Source: Chloroflexota bacterium (GTDB lineage Bacteria > Chloroflexota > Dehalococcoidia > Lucifugimonadales > QGNO01). Taken from it: a stretch of DNA of 35,932 bases. Positions 1 through 7,112 of the stretch are shown one piece after another (position 1 is the stretch's first letter; each line of letters opens with the position of its first letter). The notes under the pieces are model-generated. The model was not told the DNA's origin. It worked only from the letters and a program-made list of their open reading frames with translations, and made no database searches. The DNA is taken from positions 1-35,932 of the forward strand of contig QGNO01000018.1 in the NCBI GenBank assembly GCA_003228195.2. The letters run 5' to 3'. The translations under genes and the position numbers were made by a program.

Positions 1-3000
1 ATTCACTATGTACAGATAGTCACCAATTACTGCTATTCCTTCAACATCATCAACGGGAAGCTCCGCAGAGCCACCACTGTTAAATCCTGTGACCAAAGCG
101 CCGTCAGTGTCGACCTTGATCAGGTAATCCTTCGGGTTCGCCTCTACCACCATCCATATGTTGCCGCCATCAACAGCCATGCCCTTAGGCTCGGTGGTGA
201 TATTGGACACCGTCAAAGGTATAGAAGCCTTCTTGACGGTATTCGAGTCAGTGTCGCCGAGATAGAGCACATGCCCAATCGCGGCCAAACCGTCAACGTT
301 AATCGAACCTCCTAAGGTGTAAGTGTCACTCTCAGTTCCGTCCGATCCGTAAGTGGTAATGTCATCGTTTAGAGCCGTTATAACCTGCGGGCTATTGCTT
401 CTGTAAGCAAGTGCCGTGAGGGCGTTAGCTTGATCACTCAACTGGATATTCTCACCTATGTCATTACCGTTATCATCAAACTTTATCAAACCGCCCATGC
501 CACCCTGATTCATCTGGTTGTGCCCGACGATCAGGCTGGTCCCATCACTGGCCAAGCCCTTAACGAGTGCCTGACCCATGGGTACCTGGTTGTAAGTAAA
601 GTCGTTTCCTGCATTCCCGTTAGAGATATTGTATCCCTGGAATGCCCAATCGCTGCCACAGCACCCCTGATTGAGTTCAGCCACCCAGAGCTGGCTGTCA
701 AATACTGCAACAGAGTTGGCGTCAGACTGATTTGTATCAATGACTCCATTCGTGCCCCATGAAGTGTCTTTGGTCCCACTTGTGGAAACCTTCATGATGC
801 TGTCTTTAGGAGTGTTATTAAGAAGTAGATACAAGTCTGTACCATCGGTTGTCATGCCCAAGAGAGAATTCGCTCCGGCCGGCGCAGCTGTCTTGTATAT
901 ATAGTCAGTCTCGTCGTCAGCGATATAGAGAACGCTACCCATCCAGGTCATGCCTTTTACATCAAGGTCCAAGCCGCCTGTAACAGTCAAGTCCTCTTGC
1001 CGCATGTCGGCGATCGCTTCCATATTCCAGCTACCCGCGGTGAAGGCGTCGATTGTGTCGCCTCTACCTATCCAGTTCTGGCCACCGCTATTAATCGCTA
1101 CAGCCCTTCCACCACTGCTCATATCATCGATGTTCTTGTCGAGGTCTGCGTTACCGCTTGTGTCAAACGACTTGTACTGTGACTGGCCTGAACTCATTAC
1201 GAAGACATCGTCACCGTCACTAGACATGCCTCCAAATCCGTCACACCAGCCACCATCACCAATGTTAACTGCGCTACCGTCGTTTGAGCCGTCACTGACG
1301 TCGATCTTCTGGATCTTACAACCGGAGTTGTTACCTCCGTTGACCATAATCCAGAGCTCGCTGCCTACAAACGTCATTCCCTGAACGTCGTCATGCCCAA
1401 GCGTGAAAGCCGCTTCCTTAGCACCGGTACTGGCGTTCAGCTTTAGAAGCGTGTCCGCACCAGCCGTGCCGTCCGTTACCAGCCACAGATAGGTGCCGTC
1501 ATTGGCCAATGCTTGCGGGGTAGTTGTTTCACCAGTAGGTAACGAGGCCTTCAAGATCGCGTCATTTCTATCGTCCGCAATGTATATAACACTACCCACT
1601 ATGGTCAGACCCTTGACCTTCACTCCACCTCCGCCTAGTGAAGTAGCAGAGTCGAGGTCGTTGTACGCAAGGGTTTCCTCAGTATCCTGACCATTTAGGG
1701 TAGCTACAGCCACAATATCGTCGCCCTTTCCAAAATAGTAGTGGCCCTTACTGCTGTGATACGTAGCAGCCTCAGCACCTGATGAAGTGTATTGGGCATT
1801 CCAGCTCATACGATAATTGGCCTCTAGATCACCATTGGTTTCGTTTTGCGTGATATTCCCGTCACCGCCTTGTATGCCAAGGAGGAACTCTTCTCCATCG
1901 TATGCCAGGCCTCTGAAGTCCCTGTTGTTTTGGTTTACGCTTAATGTGACATCATTACCCCAAGAGGAGTTCGAGATGTCATAGGCCTTAATCTTGGCAT
2001 CATTGTTGTCTCCGCCAAAAACAGCCCAGATATTTCCATCTTTATAGGTTATGCCTTCAACTTCGGTCTCGCCTGTATCGATAGAGCTCCCGACCTGGCT
2101 TCCGCTAGTGTCAGTCACTATTATCCGGTCATTGCCGCCGCTACCATTTACCAACACGTAGAATTGGGTATTAACGGTGTCATATGTCAAGCCACGAGGC
2201 GACGTAGTCATAGTACTTGCACCCTGCGACTTACTTATGGCTGAACCATTATCACTGCTCGCCAGATAGTAAACGCCGCTTGAGTCCATCTGAAAGCCAC
2301 CTATGTCATCGGTGTAACCAGTAATCGTCTGAGACAAGGTTGTTTCCGTCTGACCAGGCTGCTGGGTGTTGTGGGTACTAATATTTCCGTTACCATCAAT
2401 TGAATAGAGCTTCTGGCTATAAATCGCTACAGCGGCAGGTAGGGAGTAGTCCATTCCTTGATCCTTATCCCTGTCAAGGCCGCTACAGTCACTGGTCACA
2501 TCCCATCTTTGGATGGAGTTATTGTCTTCGTTATACCCCCAGATGTAGTCTCCAATGCCGGTAATCGGCCATACAAGGTTATCTTCTGGGCCTTGCCTGT
2601 AAAGATAACACTCTGTGGCATAACTGCCATCACTTATGTCGAACTGCTGAATCCATCTTTTAGTGCCGCCACCGCCACCATCTTGGTGGTCCAAAGCACT
2701 CTGGGAGTGAGTTACCCATAGTTTGCCATCCGCAGTAGCGATACCCTTTGCTAGGGTAATATCAGTGCCATTTCCGTCTTTTACATCTGCGACTCCACTC
2801 GAGCCGAATCCGCTAACAACGGCGCCGCTGGAATTGTATTTTTTGATCTGATCAACACCGCCACCGCCATCAACAAGCGCATAAATATTGTCGTTGCCAT
2901 CTCTAGCTATGCCTAGTATATCGTCTGTCGTTGCGACTAATGCTGTGGAGTCAGGAGCTGAACCGACGCCTGCAATCAGGTCGTCCGTGACAGTTGGAAT

Positions 3001-3705
3001 TTCAAAAGCTACGTCATCTACCGCTCCAGTGGCGGCCAAGTCACCCGGGCCGCTACTCGCTCCCGACTTGAGAGGTATCGCTGTGCCCAAAGCCGTCAAA
3101 CTCGGTAACGAGTCTGGTGCGTTCGGGTCAACCGCGACGAGTGTAGGTATATCAAATCCAGTTGTAAGCGTCGGAAGAGGGTCCGGGAGACCAGCGGGCA
3201 AACTCGGGGAAGTTGCCTGTGGTATGTCAAATACCTCAACCGTATTTGGTGCCAAGCTGTAGGTTGGCGGGGGTGTCAGTAATATAGGTGCATCCCAGGT
3301 GATCTGATACTCAATCTTCGCACTGTTACCGGTACCTGTGTATCCGTAGCCGTAACCATATCCGTATCCTATGCCTGACCAGGTCACGAGCACTTCTAAG
3401 TTGTTAGTGGGTAGTGAGTAACTCCCAGCGTAAACGGGGAGGATTTGGCTAAAACCTTGAGAGCCATTAACGGTGAGGGTCACCGAAGTTATGTCCTTCG
3501 TCTCGCCGTCAGAGAAATCTATCTGGCCATCAAAGACCACTTTCTCTCCCAAAAGGTAGGAGGTCTTGTCCGGGTCAACGGTAGTAGTTATACCCATCGC
3601 AGGCCCTGGGAACAGCAACACCGTTGCTATCGCCATAGCTGAAACTGCAAGAACAGCTAAGCCTCTCCCTGGAATTCTTTTCGCCGAAATTAAGTACTTG
3701 CTCAC
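1..3705 (-). CDS. Giant exported beta-propeller repeat protein, 3' end outside window
   Basis: The frame is open for 1235 codons from a GTG at 3705 to the left edge, with no in-frame stop on a codon-by-codon check. GGGGGA sits six bases before the GTG, and the first upstream in-frame stop is at 3724-3726. Residues 1-30 form a Sec signal peptide: basic start, hydrophobic core (about 14-26), likely cleavage after PAMG. Residues 31-130 look Ig-like and contain a Gly-Tyr run (113-122). A Pro-rich linker follows. From about residue 255 the protein is Gly/Asp-rich, with repeated strands of the type G-x-x-LYIADD and DGTYLWL, typical of NHL/YVTN-like propellers. A recognisable unit recurs at residues 263, 468, 697, 916 and 1137. 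The likely role is a cell-surface or secreted binding or structural protein. No enzyme motif is visible. The C-terminus, and so any anchor, cannot be seen. Confidence 0.85.
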   Translation of the reverse strand, partial: MSKYLISAKRIPGRGLAVLAVSAMAIATVLLFPGPAMGITTTVDPDKTSYLLGEKVVFDGQIDFSDGETKDITSVTLTVNGSQGFSQILPVYAGSYSLPTNNLEVLVTWSGIGYGYGYGYGYTGTGNSAKIEYQITWDAPILLTPPPTYSLAPNTVEVFDIPQATSPSLPAGLPDPLPTLTTGFDIPTLVAVDPNAPDSLPSLTALGTAIPLKSGASSGPGDLAATGAVDDVAFEIPTVTDDLIAGVGSAPDSTALVATTDDILGIARDGNDNIYALVDGGGGVDQIKKYNSSGAVVSGFGSSGVADVKDGNGTDITLAKGIATADGKLWVTHSQSALDHQDGGGGGTKRWIQQFDISDGSYATECYLYRQGPEDNLVWPITGIGDYIWGYNEDNNSIQRWDVTSDCSGLDRDKDQGMDYSLPAAVAIYSQKLYSIDGNGNISTHNTQQPGQTETTLSQTITGYTDDIGGFQMDSSGVYYLASSDNGSAISKSQGASTMTTSPRGLTYDTVNTQFYVLVNGSGGNDRIIVTDTSGSQVGSSIDTGETEVEGITYKDGNIWAVFGGDNNDAKIKAYDISNSSWGNDVTLSVNQNNRDFRGLAYDGEEFLLGIQGGDGNITQNETNGDLEANYRMSWNAQYTSSGAEAATYHSSKGHYYFGKGDDIVAVATLNGQDTEETLAYNDLDSATSLGGGGVKVKGLTIVGSVIYIADDRNDAILKASLPTGETTTPQALANDGTYLWLVTDGTAGADTLLKLNASTGAKEAAFTLGHDDVQGMTFVGSELWIMVNGGNNSGCKIQKIDVSDGSNDGSAVNIGDGGWCDGFGGMSSDGDDVFVMSSGQSQYKSFDTSGNADLDKNIDDMSSGGRAVAINSGGQNWIGRGDTIDAFTAGSWNMEAIADMRQEDLTVTGGLDLDVKGMTWMGSVLYIADDETDYIYKTAAPAGANSLLGMTTDGTDLYLLLNNTPKDSIMKVSTSGTKDTSWGTNGVIDTNQSDANSVAVFDSQLWVAELNQGCCGSDWAFQGYNISNGNAGNDFTYNQVPMGQALVKGLASDGTSLIVGHNQMNQGGMGGLIKFDDNGNDIGENIQLSDQANALTALAYRSNSPQVITALNDDITTYGSDGTESDTYTLGGSINVDGLAAIGHVLYLGDTDSNTVKKASIPLTVSNITTEPKGMAVDGGNIWMVVEANPKDYLIKVDTDGALVTGFNSGGSAELPVDDVEGIAVIGDYLYIVN

Positions 3706-4074
3706 CGTTATCCCCCGATTTTTTACTACCAACACCTGTCAATTTTTCGAATCGTTCGTTGACATCGAATCAGTTATCAACAAAGCTACTTGAATCCGTC
3801 ATCAACCAACTCACATACGTAAATACAGTCGACGGCCTATTCGACCTTCGACTTTTAGTCACGCCGAAAATTTATATCACTAATTCATGCCTAATGTCAA
3901 CTTAAAATTGTTGAAAAGCCTTAAAGCATTTTCGAAGTTTTATAAAATGGCCATCTATACACTTCATTCGAATCTTATTGTCAAAAATCTGCGATTTGAA
4001 CAAATGCGGTACGTGACACGTAGTCACTTCGCGTAACGGTTCATTGACCGCAAATAAGGAGGAGAGGTTAACAG
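3706..4074. other. Intergenic spacer, 369 bases, with dyad symmetry
   Basis: No convincing gene lies here on either strand. The spacer is AT-rich and separates the interrupted methyltransferase from the propeller gene, both on minus. It holds the candidate promoter at 3871-3900. It also has two overlapping dyads: GTGAC-ACGTA-GTCAC at 4013-4027 and ACGTG-A-CACGT at 4011-4021. These could be a protein-binding site. No U-tract follows on either strand, so they do not look like an intrinsic terminator. Confidence 0.5.
3871..3900 (-). promoter_or_regulatory. Candidate sigma-70 promoter for the propeller gene
   Basis: On the minus strand a perfect TTGACA (3900-3895) is followed after 18 bases by TATAAA (3876-3871). 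Transcription would begin near 3864 and give a leader of about 160 bases before the GTG at 3705. This is judged from consensus matching only. Confidence 0.45.
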
Positions 4075-4941
4075 CTAGATAACTTGCGCACTTATAGCAA
4101 GCCAGCGACGCCTGACTGCGAGGATGCCATTATTGTCAGGCTCTCCGTACTGTTCCATGGCTGAAGCAACAGAGAGCTTCATCGCTTCGGCAGCGTCCGG
4201 AGGATTGTACCCATGTAAAGCCCCGGCTGCGTACTCCTGAAATGCACTGATATGCTCCATGGCAACACCACTTAACCGCACAACCTTTTCCCTGACATCC
4301 ACCAAACTGAATCCAACTTTCTTCACCAAATCCTCGTAATACTCTTTTGAGAAGAAATTGCTAGCAGCCGGCCTGGCATCCATTCGATCCCTATCGATGC
4401 CTTTAGATTTTAGATACTCTACTGCCCGCCTGACCTGGGCACGGTAAAAGACAATGGTCTCTTGGGGTCTTGACTCTGCATAAAAAGCGGAGTTAAAGAA
4501 TAGCCATCCACCCTTCTTTAAAGCATGCCTCACCTTGGTGAGCGCTTCTTCCTGCTCTTCCGCATCCAAATAATGAATGCTGTTTCCCCAGAGGGCCAAA
4601 TCTATGCTGTTTTCCGGAAGGTTCATATCCTGCACTCTGGAATGTATAAGCTCAAGCTTGCTAGTTTTGCCTTTCAAGTTCAGTTTCGTCTGATACAGCG
4701 CCTCTTTAGCCCGATCCAAGCACACCACCGTTGGAACATTTCAATGGACGGGAACATTATCTAAAAATAATTCCGCCATAGTCCCGACACCGGTGGAGAT
4801 ATCCAAAAGCCGATCTACTCCGTGATTACCCCTCTCCACTAGGAACCCTATCCAAATTCTGATCAATCCGCAGTTAACCAAGCGATACTCTTCGGTGTCT
4901 GCGAACGGTTCGTATACAAATTCTACCTTAGGGGGTGTCAT
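4075..4941 (-). pseudogene. Class I SAM-dependent methyltransferase interrupted by an in-frame TGA
   Basis: One reading frame spans 4941 to 4075 but is broken by a TGA at 4743-4741. The N-terminal part (66 residues) contains the SAM-binding loop LLDISTGVGTM. After the stop the same frame continues with NVPTVVCLD, which is the expected beta-2 strand with its acidic end, then a Rossmann-like core (LALWGNSIHYLD, KKGGWLFF) and a helical C-terminal region. Removing an 18-base segment between two AATGTTCC copies restores a continuous protein of about 282 residues in frame. The substrate is unknown. The gene lies 79 bases downstream of fabF on the same strand. Possibilities are a recent pseudogene, a rare readthrough product, or re-initiation at the GTG at 4728. 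The methyltransferase family is fairly sure; loss of function is inferred. Confidence 0.75.
4733..4758. repeat. 8-bp direct repeat bracketing the stop-bearing insertion
   Basis: GGAACATT occurs on plus at 4733-4740 and again at 4751-4758, separated by ten bases. The repeat period is 18 bases, so the duplication or insertion keeps the methyltransferase frame but brings in the TGA. Confidence 0.85.
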
Positions 4942-5020
4942 TAATTTCTCTAAGTTCCATTAAAAAGCACTTCGCAAAATTTTCTGGAAATATTAAGAGA
5001 TAGTTGTGAATTCCCGCAAA

Positions 5021-6262
5021 TTATAAATCATACGGCCTGAAGGCAAGACATGAACTGTGCCCTCCAAATCCGAATGAGTTGGACAAAATTACCCCCTTCC
5101 CAATCTCTCTCGGCTTCCAAGGTATGCAATCGACATCGCATTCAGGATCCGGGTTATCGTAGTTAATCGTGGGCGCCGCAACGCCTGTTTCCACCGTCTT
5201 GGCACATATCAGAGCCTCTAAAGCCCCTGCTGCTCCTGCTAGGTGTCCAGTCATCGATTTCGTTGAACTGATAGGCGTAGTAGAGTGACCAAAAACCTTG
5301 CTTACTGCGAGCGCTTCAATCTTATCATTGAGCTGAGTAGAGGTGCCGTGTGCATTGATGTATATCACTTCATCACTGCCTGCCTCTGCATTAGAAAGTG
5401 CAACCGTCATAGCTTGTATTGCACCGATTCCTCCCGGATCTGGCGCCGTAATATGAAAGCCATCAGAGGCGGCACCGTAACCAGCAAGTTCAGCTATGAT
5501 CCTTGCACCGCGGGCTTTTGCATACTCTTCTTCTTCCAGGACTAGAACCGCAGCCCCTTCCGACAAAACAAAGCCGTCCCTGTTTACATCAAACGGTCTA
5601 GAGGCTTTTTCGGGTTCATCATTACTGTTTGAATTTAGCGCATGCGCCTGCTCAAATGAAGCCACGCAAACAGGAATGATTGTCGCCTCAGTTCCGCCAG
5701 CAAGCATCGCTTTTGCCCTACCCATCCTTATCGTATCGAGAGCTACCCCAAGGGCATCAGCCGATGAAGCACATGCCGAAGCAGTCGCAAAACTGGGGCC
5801 TCTACAACCTAAGTGTATCGATATAACGCCTGCAGCAGCATTTGGCATTAGCATCGGCACTGCAAACGGACTAACCCTTCTAGCTCCCTTATCGCGCAAC
5901 ACAAAAGCCTGTTCAATCACTGTGGTTAGACCACCGACACCACTTGCTATCACAACTCCAACCTCTTGGCAGGTGGCCCCTTCCAGTTTCAGCCCGGAAT
6001 CGTCGACCGCCTCTTTGGCAGCAGCCAAAGCAAATTGACTGAACCTGCCCATGCGCCTTGCCTCTTTACGATCCATCCAGTTATCCGGATCGAATCCTTT
6101 AACTTCGCCAGCTATCTTAGTCCTTATACCATATTCGTCCGGGTCGAAAGACTCGATATTAGAAATTCCACTCTTGGCACTCATGAGAGCGGCCCAGGTG
6201 TCAACAGCATTTAGCCCGACCGGATTGACTGTACCTATACCCGTTATAACCACTCTTTTCAA
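5021..6262 (-). CDS. fabF: 3-oxoacyl-ACP synthase II
   Basis: This is the condensing enzyme of type II fatty acid synthesis, joining malonyl-ACP to an acyl-ACP in the cytoplasm. The 413-residue length is normal for KAS II. The thiolase-fold triad is complete: Cys164 in TASACASSADA, His305 in INAHGTST and His340 in SMTGHLAGAAGA, with Lys335 in STKS. The start MKRVVITGIGTVNP matches the family N-terminus. It lies 19 bases after fabG on the same strand, so the two are probably co-transcribed. No acyl carrier protein gene lies between or beside them, unlike the common fabG-acpP-fabF order. With the neighbouring methyltransferase the pair could belong to a specialised lipid or polyketide route, but nothing in the protein demands it. 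Confidence 0.93.
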   Translation of the reverse strand: MKRVVITGIGTVNPVGLNAVDTWAALMSAKSGISNIESFDPDEYGIRTKIAGEVKGFDPDNWMDRKEARRMGRFSQFALAAAKEAVDDSGLKLEGATCQEVGVVIASGVGGLTTVIEQAFVLRDKGARRVSPFAVPMLMPNAAAGVISIHLGCRGPSFATASACASSADALGVALDTIRMGRAKAMLAGGTEATIIPVCVASFEQAHALNSNSNDEPEKASRPFDVNRDGFVLSEGAAVLVLEEEEYAKARGARIIAELAGYGAASDGFHITAPDPGGIGAIQAMTVALSNAEAGSDEVIYINAHGTSTQLNDKIEALAVSKVFGHSTTPISSTKSMTGHLAGAAGALEALICAKTVETGVAAPTINYDNPDPECDVDCIPWKPREIGKGVILSNSFGFGGHSSCLAFRPYDL

Positions 6263-6281
6263 ATCGTTTCCCCTATATCCA

Positions 6282-7049
6282 CTAAGATTTTACCGCTCCG
6301 CAATCTACGTTCAAAGCTTGTCCAGTTATGGCCCAAGCCTCACCAGAAGCCAAAAAAACCACTGCGTTCGCTACGGCCTCCGGGGAAAGCTCTTTCGGTA
6401 TAGCCACCCTTGATAGCAAGGCCTGCCTGAGCTCTGCACTGGCATCTTCAGTGAGATCGGTCTCAATGAATCCTGGGTTGATTGTATTAACAGTAATTCC
6501 CTTTTTACCGTACTCCTGTGACAGGGATCTGCTGAGACCTTCAAGCCCAGCTTTTGCAGCATTATAGTTCGCTTGCCCAGCTAAGCCTATGCGGGACGCG
6601 ATGCTGCCAATGTTGATAATCCTTCCCCATAAACGCCTCGACATCGACCGTAGAACCAACTGTGATAATCGAAACGGAGCGGTGAGATCAAGTTCCAAAA
6701 CATCATCCCACGCTTCAGTCATTCTCAGTGCGATTCCATCCTCGCGAGTTCCCGCATTATTGACGAGGATATCGATCGGACCGAATTCCTTATTGATCTG
6801 CCCAATTAATCTCTGCCTGGCTTCATTTGCTACTACGTCGGCCTGAATGGCCAAGGGCCGGTGTCCAGTTTTTGATTCCACTTCATTTACCACTGCTTCC
6901 GCACTACTGGAATCAGACTTGTAGCAAAAAGCAACCTGGGCACCAGAAATTGCCAGTCCATTTACAATGGCTCTACCCAAACCTCTGCTACCACCTGTTG
7001 TAAGTGCAACCTTCCCGCTTAGATCAAACACCTTTAGACTCCCACTCAT
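6282..7049 (-). CDS. fabG: 3-oxoacyl-ACP reductase, SDR family
   Basis: This short-chain dehydrogenase would reduce 3-oxoacyl-ACP with NADPH, the step after FabF. The 255 residues include the nucleotide loop TTGGSRGLG (17-25), NNAG (97-100), Ser149 and the Y162-x3-K166 catalytic pair in NYNAAKAG. The C-terminal Gly-Gln-x-x-x-Val-Asp-Cys-Gly pattern (ITGQALNVDCG) is usual for FabG. The ATG at 7049 gives the expected N-terminal length, although the Shine-Dalgarno sequence is weak. Its position just before fabF supports the fatty-acid role. A generic SDR with another substrate cannot be excluded from sequence alone. Confidence 0.87.
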   Translation of the reverse strand: MSGSLKVFDLSGKVALTTGGSRGLGRAIVNGLAISGAQVAFCYKSDSSSAEAVVNEVESKTGHRPLAIQADVVANEARQRLIGQINKEFGPIDILVNNAGTREDGIALRMTEAWDDVLELDLTAPFRLSQLVLRSMSRRLWGRIINIGSIASRIGLAGQANYNAAKAGLEGLSRSLSQEYGKKGITVNTINPGFIETDLTEDASAELRQALLSRVAIPKELSPEAVANAVVFLASGEAWAITGQALNVDCGAVKS

Positions 7050-7112
7050 GCCGCTAATGATTTACCTTACTGCGATGCTTCTTGGAAATTTCCCCTTTTC
7101 AGTATAAGACCT

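Noticed and set aside
950-1384. Open plus-strand frame of 144 codons inside the propeller gene
   Set aside because: It is a shadow of the minus-strand coding sequence, has low-complexity Ser/Pro content and no ribosome binding site, while the minus frame shows a clear repeat protein.
3757-3790. TTGACA on the plus strand upstream of nothing
   Set aside because: No matching -10 box at proper spacing and no plus-strand gene follows.
5496-6038. Open plus-strand frame of 180 codons
   Set aside because: It lies wholly within fabF, which has complete catalytic motifs, and its translation resembles no family.
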